Source of the DNA: Cornus controversa | Lineage: Eukaryota; Streptophyta; Magnoliopsida; Cornales; Cornaceae | Length of the DNA: 64,000 nucleotides | Direction of reading: 5' to 3' | Assembly (NCBI GenBank): GCA_026545225.1 | Contig: CM048847.1 | Location: 558,001-622,000 of the forward strand | Part shown: positions 53,784-64,000 of the stretch, piece after piece | Position numbering within the stretch: position 1 is the stretch's first letter | Layout of the letters: every line of letters starts with the position of its first letter | Made by a program: the position numbers and the translations under genes | Notes under the pieces: model-generated | Told to the model about the DNA's origin: nothing | Seen by the model: only the letters and a program-made list of their open reading frames with translations | Databases searched by the model: none

Positions 53784-56700
53784 TTAGTTTAAGTTGTTCT
53801 GAGTCGAAAACCCCAGTCCTTGAGAAGTTGTGTCATAATCAGAATCGTAAGTTTCTTTTTTCCAAATTAGACCATCAAAGCATCCAAAAGAAGTGACGAA
53901 CATGTCAATCCGATCTTCATCACAACCGTATGGTGCTTTGTTCCAAATTCGACCGTTTCGACATCTAAAGGAAACAATTTGTAAGCTACCAACCATTTTA
54001 AACTTGTTTCATTTGAGTTGTTTTGATTAGAAAACCACATTCCAAGAGAAGTCTTGCCATAATATTAATCGTACGCTACTTTTTTCTAAATGAAACCATC
54101 AAAGGGTCCCAAAGAAACGACGAGCATGTCGATCCGATCTTCATCCATGTTTGTTTGAGTTATTCTGAGTCAAAAAGAACAATTCCTTGCAGTAACCAGG
54201 CATGACCACAACCGTATGGCGCTTTGTGCTAGAATTGACCATCTGGATGTCCAGAAGAATAGAGAATGACAACAACGGTTTTGAACTTGTTTCGTTTGAC
54301 CTGTCCTGATTCAAAAAGTCCAATCCACGTGAAATCGTGCCATACATAGAATTATACGTTGCTTTATGCCTAATTCGACCGTGAGGACGTCCTGAATCGA
54401 AAAGAGTAATTCCTTGCTGCACTCATGAATGATCACAACCGTATGGTGCTCTATGCCAACTTCAACCATCTGGACAAGTAAAAGAAACAATTCCCAAGAT
54501 ATCGATGATTTTAAACAAGTTTAGTTTCAGTTGTTCTGATTCAAAAACCCCATTGCTTGAGAAGTTGTGTCATAATCAGAATCGTAAGTTTCTTTTTTCC
54601 AAATTAGACCATCAAAGCATCCAAAAGAAGTGACGAACCTGTCAATCCGATCTTCATCACAACCGTATGGTGCTTTGTTCCAAATTCGACCGTTTCGACA
54701 TCTAAAGGAAACAATTTGCAAGCTACCAACCATTTTAAACTTGTTTCATTTGAGTTGTTATGATTAGAAAACCACATTCCAAGAGAAGTCGTGCCGTAAT
54801 AGTAATCGTACGCTGCTTTTTTCTAAATGAAACCATCAAAGCGTCCCAAAGAAACGACGAGCATGTCGATCCGATCTTCATCCATGTCTGTTTGAGTTGT
54901 TCTGAGTCGAAAGAACTAATGCTTGCAATAATCAAGCATGACCACAACCGTATGGCGCTTTGTGCTAGAATTGACCATCTAGATGTCCAGAAAAATAGAG
55001 AATGACAACAACGGTTTCGAACTTGTTTCGTTTGACTTGTCCTGATTCAAAAATTCCAATCCATATGAAATCGTGCCATAGTTAGAATTATACGTCGCTT
55101 TATGCCAAATTCAACCGTCAGGACTTCCTGAATCAAAAAGAGTAATTCCATACTGCACCCATGAATGATCACAACCGTATGGTGCTCTATGCCAACTTCA
55201 ACCATCTGGACAAGTAAAAGAAACAATTCCCAAGCTATCGATGATTTTAAGCAAGTTTAGTTTCAGTTGTTCTGATTCGAAAACCCTAGTCCTTGAGAAG
55301 TTGTGTCATAATCAGAATCGTAAGTTTCTTTTTTCCAAATTAGACCATGAAAGCATCCAAAAGAAGTGACGAACATGTCAATCCGATCTTCATCACAACC
55401 GTATGGTGCTTTGTTCCAAATTCGACCGTTTGGACATCTAAAGGAAACAATTTGCAAGCTACCAACCATTTTAAACTTGTTTCATTTGAGTTGTTATGAT
55501 TAGAAAACCACATTCCAAGAGAAGTCGTGCCATAATACTAATCGTACGCTGTTTTTTTGTAAATGAAACCATCAAAGCGTCCCAAAGAAACGACGAGCAT
55601 GTCGATCCGATCTTCATCCATATTTGTTTGAGTTGTTATGAGTCGAAAAGAACAATTCCTTGCAATAACCAGGCATGACCACAACCGTGTGGTGCTTTGT
55701 CCTAGAATTGACCATCTGGATGTCTAGAAGAATAGAGAATGACAACAACGGTTTTGAACTTGTTTCGTTTGACCTGTCCTGATTCGAAAAGTCCAATCCA
55801 CGTGAAATCGTGCCATACATAGAATTATACGTTGCTTTATGCCTAATTCGACCGTGAGGACGTCCTGAATCGAAAAGAGTAATTCCTTGCTGCACTCATG
55901 AATGATCACAACCGTATGGTGCTCTATGCCAACTTCAACCATCTGGAAAAGTAAAAGAAACAATTCCCAAGCTATCGAGGATTTTAAATAAGTTTAGTTT
56001 GAGTTGTTCTGATTCAAAAACCCATTCCTTGAGAAGTCGTGCCATAATCAGAATCGTAAGTTTCTTTTTTCCAAATTAGACCATCAAAGCATACAAAAGA
56101 AGTGACGAACATGTCAATCCGATCTTCATCACAATCGTATGGTGCTTTGTTCCAAATTCGACCGTTTGGACATCTAAAGGAAACAATTTGTAAGCTACCA
56201 ACCATTTTAAACTTGTTTCATTTGAGTTGTTATGATTAGAAAACCACATTCCAAGAGAAGTCGTGCCATAATACTAATCGTACGCTGTTTTTTTGTAAAT
56301 GAAACCATCAAAGCGTCCCAAAGAAACGACGAGCATGTCGATCCGATCTTCATCCATATTTGTTTGAGTTGTTATGAGTCGAAAAGAACAATTCCTTGCA
56401 ATAACCAGGCATGACCACAACCGTGTGGTGCTTTGTCCTAGAATTGACCATCTGGATGTCTAGAAGAATAGAGAATGACAACAACGGTTTTGAACTTGTT
56501 TCGTTTGACCTGTCCTGATTCGAAAAGTCCAATCCACGTGAAATCGTGCCATACATAGAATTATACGTTGCTTTATGCCTAATTCGACCGTGAGGACGTC
56601 CTGAATCGAAAAGAGTAATTCCTTGCTGCACTCATGAATGATCACAACCGTATGGTGCTCTATGCCAACTTCAACCATCTGGACAAGTAAAAGAAACAAT

Positions 56701-59177
56701 TCCCAAGCTATCGATGATTTGAAACAAGTTTAGTTTAAGTTGTTCTGAGTCGAAAACCCCAGTCCTTGAGAAGTTGTGTCATAATCAGAATCGTAAGTTT
56801 CTTTTTTCCAAATTAGACCATCAAAGCATCCAAAAGAAGTGACGAACATGTCAATCCGATCTTCATCACAACCGTATGGTGCTTTGTTCCAAATTCGACC
56901 GTTTCGACATCTAAAGGAAACAATTTGTAAGCTACCAACCATTTTAAACTTGTTTCATTTGAGTTGTTTTGATTAGAAAACCACATTCCAAGAGAAGTCT
57001 TGCCATAATATTAATCGTACGCTACTTTTTTCTAAATGAAACCATCAAAGGGTCCCAAAGAAACGACGAGCATGTCGATCCGATCTTCATCCATGTTTGT
57101 TTGAGTTATTCTGAGTCAAAAAGAACAATTCCTTGCAGTAACCAGGCATGACCACAACCGTATGGCGCTTTGTGCTAGAATTGACCATCTGGATGTCCAG
57201 AAGAATAGAGAATGACAACAACGGTTTTGAACTTGTTTCGTTTGACCTGTCCTGATTCAAAAAGTCCAATCCACGTGAAATCGTGCCATACATAGAATTA
57301 TACGTTGCTTTATGCCTAATTCGACCGTGAGGACGTCCTGAATCGAAAAGAGTAATTCCTTGCTGCACTCATGAATGATCACAACCGTATGGTGCTCTAT
57401 GCCAACTTCAACCATCTGGACAAGTAAAAGAAACAATTCCCAAGATATCGATGATTTTAAACAAGTTTAGTTTCAGTTGTTCTGATTCAAAAACCCCATT
57501 GCTTGAGAAGTTGTGTCATAATCAGAATCGTAAGTTTCTTTTTTCCAAATTAGACCATCAAAGCATCCAAAAGAAGTGACGAACCTGTCAATCCGATCTT
57601 CATCACAACCGTATGGTGCTTTGTTCCAAATTCGACCGTTTCGACATCTAAAGGAAACAATTTGCAAGCTACCAACCATTTTAAACTTGTTTCATTTGAG
57701 TTGTTATGATTAGAAAACCACATTCCAAGAGAAGTCGTGCCGTAATAGTAATCGTACGCTGCTTTTTTCTAAATGAAACCATCAAAGCGTCCCAAAGAAA
57801 CGACGAGCATGTCGATCCGATCTTCATCCATGTCTGTTTGAGTTGTTCTGAGTCGAAAGAACTAATGCTTGCAATAATCAAGCATGACCACAACCGTATG
57901 GCGCTTTGTGCTAGAATTGACCATCTAGATGTCCAGAAAAATAGAGAATGACAACAACGGTTTCGAACTTGTTTCGTTTGACTTGTCCTGATTCAAAAAT
58001 TCCAATCCATATGAAATCGTGCCATAGTTAGAATTATACGTCGCTTTATGCCAAATTCAACCGTCAGGACTTCCTGAATCAAAAAGAGTAATTCCATACT
58101 GCACCCATGAATGATCACAACCGTATGGTGCTCTATGCCAACTTCAACCATCTGGACAAGTAAAAGAAACAATTCCCAAGCTATCGATGATTTTAAGCAA
58201 GTTTAGTTTCAGTTGTTCTGATTCGAAAACCCTAGTCCTTGAGAAGTTGTGTCATAATCAGAATCGTAAGTTTCTTTTTTCCAAATTAGACCATCAAAGC
58301 ATCCAAAAGAAGTGACGAACCTGTCAATCCGATCTTCATCACAACCGTATGGTGCTTTGTTCCAAATTCGACCGTTTGGACATCTAAAGGAAACAATTTG
58401 CAAGCTACCAACCATTTTAAACTTGTTTCATTTGAGTTGTTATGATTAGAAAACCACATTCCAAGAGAAGTCGTGCCATAATACTAATCGTACGCTGTTT
58501 TTTTGTAAATGAAACCATCAAAGCGTCCCAAAGAAACGACGAGCATGTCGATCCGATCTTCATCCATATTTGTTTGAGTTGTTATGAGTCGAAAAGAACA
58601 ATTCCTTGCAATAACCAGGCATGACCACAACCGTGTGGTGCTTTGTCCTAGAATTGACCATCTGGATGTCTAGAAGAATAGAGAATGACAACAACGGTTT
58701 TGAACTTGTTTCGTTTGACCTGTCCTGATTCGAAAAGTCCAATCCACGTGAAATCGTGCCATACATAGAATTATACGTTGCTTTATGCCTAATTCGACCG
58801 TGAGGACGTCCTGAATCGAAAAGAGTAATTCCTTGCTGCACTCATGAATGATCACAACCGTATGGTGCTCTATGCCAACTTCAACCATCTGGAAAAGTAA
58901 AAGAAACAATTCCCAAGCTATCGAGGATTTTAAATAAGTTTAGTTTGAGTTGTTCTGATTCAAAAACCCATTCCTTGAGAAGTCGTGCCATAATCAGAAT
59001 CGTAAGTTTCTTTTTTCCAAATTAGACCATCAAAGCATACAAAAGAAGTGACGAACATGTCAATCCGATCTTCATCACAATCGTATGGTGCTTTGTTCCA
59101 AATTCGACCGTTTGGACATCTAAAGGAAACAATTTGTAAGCTACCAACCATTTTAAACTTGTTTCATTTGAGTTGTT
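53784..59177. repeat. Tetrameric higher-order repeat, 2946 bp, about 1.8 copies
   Basis: Equivalent points are 53784/56730, 54023/56969, 54527/57473, 55496/58442 and 56014/58960. Shared private variants include GTTTGAGTTATTCTGAGTC, GTGCCGTAATAG, CATATGAAATCG, ACGTCGC and AGCATACAAAAG. A short stretch at about 58290-58325 differs from its partner at about 55344-55379 in an otherwise near-identical pair. Confidence 0.87.
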
Positions 59178-60420
59178 TTGATTAGAAAACCACATTCCAA
59201 GAGAAGTCTTGCCATAATATTAATCGTACGCTACTTTTTTCTAAATGAAACCATCAAAGGGTCCCAAAGAAACGACGAGCATGTCGATCCGATCTTCATC
59301 CATGTTTGTTTGAGTTATTCTGAGTCAAAAAGAACAATTCCTTGCAATAACCAGGCATGACCACAACCGTATGGCGCTTTGTGCTAGAATTGACCATCTG
59401 GATGTCCAGAAGAATAGAGAATGACAACAACGGTTTTGAACTTGTTTCGTTTGACCTGTCCTGATTCAAAAAGTCCAATCCACGTGAAATCGTGCCATAC
59501 ATAGAATTATACGTTGCTTTATGCCTAATTCGACCGTGAGGACGTCCTGAATCGAAAAGAGTAATTCCTTGCTGCACTCATGAATGATCACAACCGTATG
59601 GTGCTCTATGCCAACTTCAACCATCTGGACAAGTAAAAGAAACAATTCCCAAGATATCGATGATTTTAAACAAGTTTAGTTTCAGTTGTTCTGATTCAAA
59701 AACCCCATTGCTTGAGAAGTTGTGTCATAATCAGAATCGTAAGTTTCTTTTTTCCAAATTAGACCATCAAAGCATCCAAAAGAAGTGACGAACCTGTCAA
59801 TCCGATCTTCATCACAACCGTATGGTGCTTTGTTCCAAATTCGACCGTTTCGACATCTAAAGGAAACAATTTGCAAGCTACCAACCATTTTAAACTTGTT
59901 TCATTTGAGTTGTTATGATTAGAAAACCACATTCCAAGAGAAGTCGTGCCGTAATAGTAATCGTACGCTGCTTTTTTCTAAATAAAACCATCAAAGCGTC
60001 CCAAAGAAACGACGAGCATGTCGATCCGATCTTCATCCATGTCTGTTTGAGTTGTTCTGAGTCGAAAGAACTAATGCTTGCAATAATCAAGCATGACGAC
60101 AACCGTATGGCGCTTTGTGCTAGAATTGACCATCTAGATGTCCAGAAAAATAGAGAATGACAACAACGGTTTCGAACTTGTTTCGTTTGACTTGTCCTGA
60201 TTCAAAAATTCCAATCCATATGAAATCGTGCCATAGTTAGAATTATACGTCGCTTTATGCCAAATTCAACCGTCAGGACTTCCTGAATCAAAAAGAGTAA
60301 TTCCATACTGCACCCATGAATGATCACAACCGTATGGTGCTCTATGCCAACTTCAACCATCTGGACAAGTAAAAGAAACAATTCCCAAGCTATCGATGAT
60401 TTTAAGCAAGTTTAGTTTCA
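59178..60420. repeat. Further partial copy of the tetramer block, 2209 bp offset
   Basis: The segment matches about 56969-58210 with an offset of 2209 bp (three units). It carries GAGTTATTCTGAGTC, GTGCCGTAATAG and ATACGTCGC. It differs by a few bases, for example GCAATAACC against GCAGTAACC. The block was thus amplified in both four-unit and three-unit steps. Confidence 0.75.
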
Positions 60421-61713
60421 GTTGTTCTGATTCGAAAACCCTAGTCCTTGAGAAGTTGTGTCATAATCAGAATCGTAAGTTTCTTTTTTCCAAATTAGAC
60501 CATGAAAGCATCCAAAAGAAGTGACGAACATGTCAATCCGATCTTCATCACAACCGTATGGTGCTTTGTTCCAAATTCGACCGTTTGGACATCTAAAGGA
60601 AACAATTAGCAAGCTCACAAGCATTTTAAACTTGTTTCATTTGAGTTGTTATGATTAGAAAACCATATTCCAAGAGAAGTCGTGCCATAATACTAATCCT
60701 ACGCTGCTTTTTTCTAAATGAAACCATCAAAGGGTCCCAAAGAAAGGACGAGCATGTCGATCCGATATTCATCCATGTTTGTTTGAGTTGTTCTGAATCG
60801 AAAGAACAATTGCTTGCTATAATCAGGCATGACGACAACCGTATGGTGCTTTGTGCTAGAATTGACCATCTGGATGTCCAGAAGAATAGAGAATGACAAC
60901 AACGGTTTTCAACTTGTTTCGTTTGACCTGTCCTGATTCGAAAAGTCCAATCCACGTGAAATCGTGGCATACATAGAATTATACGTTGCTTTATGCGTAA
61001 TTCGACCGTGAGGACGTCCTGAATCGAAAAGAGTAATTCCTTGCTGCACTCATGAATGATCACAACCATATGGTGCTCTATGCCAACTTCAACCATCTGG
61101 ACAAGTAAAAGAAACAATTCCCAAGCTATCGATGATTTTAAACAAGTTTAGTTTGAGTTGTTCTGATTCAAAAACCCATTCCTTGAGAAGTCGTGCCATA
61201 ATCAAAATCGTAAGTTTCTTTTTTCCAAATTAGACCATCAAAGCATCCAAAAGAAGTGACGAACATGTCAATCCGATCTTCATCACAACCGTATGGTGCT
61301 TTGTTCCAAATTCGACCGTTTGGACATCTAAAGGTGTAACGCCCCGGTTCCCCCGACTCCCGGGAAACCGGAGGTTAACCCGTCCATTAGTCCCAATGGA
61401 CCCTCATTACCCTTATTCCCCGCGGAAGCTTAACCTAATTATTGCATATGAATGCACACAAATCCATCTTAACCAACCCCCATGGGCCCTACATCAAATC
61501 ACACACCTTAGTGAACATTTACACGCCCACACTTTTAAGAATCCCTCACTTTTGATCCTCAAAACTTTCTGTGATTGGAATCTGGAATTGAGACTTACAC
61601 CATTGGATAGAGAATCCAAAAATACTCAAGTTCAAAAAAAACCACGCTCAATTCCGATCTAGAACGAAGAAATTACGTCAAAATGAAGTTTTGGAAAAAG
61701 CTGTGAATAGTAA

Positions 61714-61956
61714 TTTCGATTGATCGAAAATGGACTTCGATTGATCGAAATTAAATTTCGATTAATCGAAATTCTTGCGAAAATTTCACCCTCTCGGGAC
61801 CTCAGACCTGCAATATTTCGATTGATCGAAATAGGGGTTTCGATTGATCGAAATTCTCTGTATCTGGACTCTAAAAATCACCATAAATCATCACCCTTTC
61901 GATCAATCGAAATGGGGGTTTCGATTGATCGAAATAGGCATCTCGATTGATCGAAA
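61714..61956. repeat. Cluster of eight near-palindromic 16-mers
   Basis: TTTCGATTGATCGAAA or a one-base variant occurs at 61714, 61735, 61756, 61816, 61838, 61897, 61919 and 61941. The copy at 61756 (TTTCGATTAATCGAAA) is a perfect palindrome. The copy at 61897 (TTTCGATCAATCGAAA) is the reverse complement of the main form. Spacing is irregular (21, 21, 60, 22, 59, 22, 22), and three pairs are separated by a GGGG-type linker. The cluster gives a repetitive LIEIG/IDRN-type translation that is not a gene. A protein-binding array or a hairpin-forming expansion are the two simple readings. Confidence 0.9.
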
Positions 61957-62649
61957 TGCACTACCCGGGACCTCCAACAACCATGTATATGATTCATTTG
62001 AAGCCCAATCAACATCCTATCATCCTAGAACCCCTCAAACATGATTAAGAACATAAATGGAAGGTTCCAACATCAATCAAACTCTCAAGATCACATCCAT
62101 AATTGAATTATACATCAAAATGAATCATTTTCCTCCACAACCACACTTCATTCACAATAAAGGCATCCTCAAATGAACAAGATGCCACCATGGGCGTTAC
62201 ATATATTAAACCGTTGTCTTTTCACACCCAACAAGTTTAAAATCCCATACATACATCCAAATTACATATGTCCAAAGTACAACCACAACAAAAAGGGAAG
62301 TCACATGCCACAAGCCGGCATGGATAGCCACAAAAATGATCAAAACTCAAAAGATAGCAAAACCACCACTAATGTTCCACTTGGACACTCACGTGCCATC
62401 CGTCATCGGCGCTTTATCTGTAAAATATTTAGAATAAAGGGGTGAGCACCACTGCGGCTCAGTAAAGGTTCCCCAACCCTTCTAAGTGCCGACCCGACAC
62501 GACCTACATGGAATGCATATGAATACACTACATGCCACGTCCACAATCTCACAAACACATCAATAATAGCAATTTAAGAGGATTGCACATATCACGAATC
62601 ATGTATAACATGTTCAAACATAAAAGCATTAAGGAAGTGAGTAAATGCT
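61957..62649. other. LTR segment between palindrome cluster and shared block
   Basis: This is AC-rich sequence with no coding potential I trust and no tandem repeat. It contains GGGGTGAGCAC followed by a CACTGCGGCTCAGTAA stretch at about 62439-62465, the minus-strand counterpart of the GAGCTCACCCC motif in the first element. The rest is featureless to me. Confidence 0.6.
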
Positions 62650-63000
62650 CTCTCTCTCGGTCCTTATCCGATACCCTACATGATTGGTCCGCTCCGAGGA
62701 TCATGTCACCTTGGACACCTCCGATAACCATCCAATGACCGGGACAACTCCGAAAGGTCATTCTACCATAGCAATATATGGGATTGCCATAGAGTGAGGG
62801 GGCAACTCCGAGGCTCACAAGTCATGGACATCCTCCGATAATCATCTTATGACCGGGACAACTCCGAAAGGTCATTAGTATTGGACATACTCCGATCCTA
62901 GGCATTAAGCCTTAGTATGGCGGGTCCACTCCGAGGGCCATACATAGTGGATAATTTTACCACCTTTCACAACACGGTTGGACTACTCCGAAGCCCCGTG
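62650..63000. repeat. CTCCGA-type tandem repeats in the second LTR
   Basis: CTCCGA or CTCCGAAGG words recur throughout. A larger repeat starts at 62737 and again at 62851 (GACCGGGACAACTCCGAAAG), 114 bp apart, preceded in both cases by CTCCGATAA. In reverse complement, part of it aligns with about 45845-45935 of the first element. It occupies the place of that element's 47-bp repeat zone. Confidence 0.8.
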
Positions 63001-63420
63001 TACCTCTTTTGCGTCATTTTTCCCGCAACTTCCCACATATGCAATATGAATGCATAAACACATGATATTTTGTTTTCATGCTCAACTCATGCTCATTGAT
63101 ACTAAAAGGAAGTAATAAGCATATTTTCCATCACCACATACCACATATAGCACATATATGTAAAACACATGCATATATCATCTCATATGCATACAACTTC
63201 AAAATTAGCATATTTTACTCATGCTACATTCAATGCATAATTTTAGCACATAGAACTAAACATGCATTCAACAACCACATTCCCACATATAATCACATAT
63301 ATGACACTTGGTACACATTTTTCCACATATACACCAAATTGAGCACATAATACCTATGTATCAATTTCTTACACTCACATACTTCAAACCCACATGCTAC
63401 CACCAACACAATATACACAA
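63001..63420. other. ATGCAT/CATATG-rich zone of the second LTR
   Basis: This AT-rich stretch is dense in CATATGCA, ATGCATA and CACATATA words without a fixed period. It mirrors 44341-45380 of the first element in content and in position within the LTR. No gene is seen. Confidence 0.65.
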
Positions 63421-63822
63421 TTGTGAAAAGATAGGACTCTAGAGGAGAAGAAAACACAACTTTCTACACCTCTCACCATCCTAAAGCATGTGAAACACAA
63501 CCTACACCTCTCTTCTTCACCCGAAACCCTAGAATCGACAATTAGAAGAGAAGAAGAACCCCTACCTCAAAAATGAAGGCCTTCCAAGCACTTCACCAAT
63601 TTTCCAGCAGAGTCTACCTTGCCGAATCACCACTTTGTTCGGTTCAAATGGAAGCCCTAGCCGTCCCCTACGTATCTCCCTCCTTCGGCAAGTCTTGAAT
63701 CCAAGCCGAACGGGTCCGAAATGTAGAGAGAAGGGAGAGCTTTGAAGATGAAGAGCTTTAGAGAGAGAAAGAGGCGTGAGATATGGCTGAACACCTCTGC
63801 CACTGATATTTAAAATATCTAG
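63421..63822 (-). promoter_or_regulatory. Possible promoter and leader of the second LTR
   Basis: Read on the minus strand, a TATTTTAAATA box (63805-63822 region) is followed within about 40 bp by a CT-rich leader (CTCTTTCTCTCTCT, then CTCTCCCTTCTCTC). CT-rich starts after a TATA box are typical of plant promoters. A minus-strand frame of about 90 codons overlaps the stretch but shows no known domain. The start site is inferred, not seen. Confidence 0.45.
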
Positions 63823-64000
63823 GGTTTGCAAAAAGACCAAAATACCCCCGGGCCACTTAACGTACCTTCCCGGACTCCTTTTTCGATTCCGAAAACTCCT
63901 ACAGTCTCGAAATCACTTCCTCTACTCTCTAAACATTTCATCTCAGCCATTCTCAAAAATAAATATTTCTAAGAATTTTCCGGATTCCCAGGCCCACTTA
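63823..64000. other. Last bases of the window, LTR upstream part
   Basis: If the orientation is right, this is U3 sequence upstream of the TATA region. The true left end of the LTR (TG on the minus strand) is not reached. I see no further feature. Confidence 0.5.

Larger units (their letters stand above)
46931..61334. repeat. Satellite DNA array, right arm, 19-20 units
   Basis: The same satellite continues in the same orientation and phase after the solo LTR. Points 33585 and 48848 carry the same unit variant. They are 15263 bp apart, and subtracting 4224 bp (LTR plus one TTTCG) leaves 11039 bp, which is 15 units of 735.9 bp. The arm ends inside a unit at CTAAAGG, where the second element begins. 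The irregular part at about 51000-53780 holds mixed units without a clear higher-order period. Confidence 0.97.
61335..64000 (-). mobile_element. LTR of a second related retrotransposon, reverse orientation, cut by window end
   Basis: The satellite stops at AAAGG and new DNA starts with TGTAACGCCCCGG. The reverse complement of the 3' end of the element at 42712 is TGTCACGCCCCGATTCC, so this is the same kind of LTR end on the opposite strand. Further support is the shared block at about 62650-62740, the GGGGTGAGCAC motif at 62439-62449 and the same order of parts read backwards: promoter-like region, ATGCAT-rich zone, tandem repeats, terminal motif. The candidate left target duplication is AAAGG (61330-61334), but its partner lies outside the window. 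Whether this is another solo LTR or the end of a full element cannot be seen. No coding domain is visible. The two elements are clearly diverged, so they are different subfamilies and not recent copies of each other. Confidence 0.8.

Noticed and set aside
1-61334. Hundreds of open frames of 60-163 codons in the satellite, for example the 163-codon minus-strand frame at 473-964
   Set aside because: They overlap in several frames on both strands, recur with the repeat period, and change length when single bases vary between copies. No domain is recognisable. They are by-products of the repeat.
61396-62818. Frames of 66-90 codons in the second LTR, including a repetitive LIEIG/IDRN translation
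   Set aside because: The repetitive one is only the translated palindrome cluster. The others are short, lack domains and lie inside an LTR.
63562-63840. Minus-strand frame of 92 codons near the end of the window
   Set aside because: It covers the presumed TATA box and CT-rich leader of the LTR, and no known domain is visible.

Overview
The window is almost entirely repetitive DNA from a plant-like nuclear genome. I find no protein-coding host gene, tRNA, rRNA, CRISPR array or bacterial-type operon in it. The plant assignment rests on long LTRs with TG...CA ends, on (TA)n-rich LTR promoters, and on a long satellite array with higher-order repeats (HORs). I cannot name the species.

Region 1 (1-42711) and region 3 (46931-61334) are two arms of one tandem satellite array. 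The unit is 735-737 bp and all copies lie in the same orientation, about 58 units on the left and 19-20 on the right. Each unit is built from six related modules that start at CGTA/CGTT: four of about 143 bp and two of about 82 bp. The units are grouped into several local HORs: a 1471-bp dimer repeated about 6.3 times (about 480-9790), pentamers of 3678 and 3680 bp, a 2208-bp trimer repeated about 3.2 times (about 35150-42250), a 1471-bp dimer duplicated once (47960-50901), and a 2946-bp tetramer (about 53784-59177). Copies within an HOR are nearly or apparently identical. Units from different HORs differ at many sites. This is the expected signature of repeated unequal exchange and local amplification.

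Region 2 (42712-46930) is a 4219-bp insertion with TG...CA ends and a 5-bp target duplication (TTTCG). I read it as a solo LTR of a long-LTR retrotransposon. It holds an AT-rich promoter-like zone, a 65-nt purine run, a CpG-rich leader, an ATGCAT-rich zone and a 47-bp tandem repeat. The satellite stays in register across it.

Region 4 (61335-64000) is the start of a second, related element in the opposite orientation, cut by the window end. It has the same terminal motif and shares a diverged block of about 100 bp with the first. It also carries a cluster of eight near-palindromic 16-mers (TTTCGATTGATCGAAA type) that is absent from the first element. Both elements are fossils with no coding capacity seen here.

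The many open frames of 60-163 codons in the satellite are by-products of the repeat. The strongest candidates for something undescribed are the six-module satellite with its patchwork of HORs, and the palindrome cluster inside the second LTR. Large homogenised arrays with LTR insertions are typical of centromeric or other heterochromatin, but nothing here proves which.
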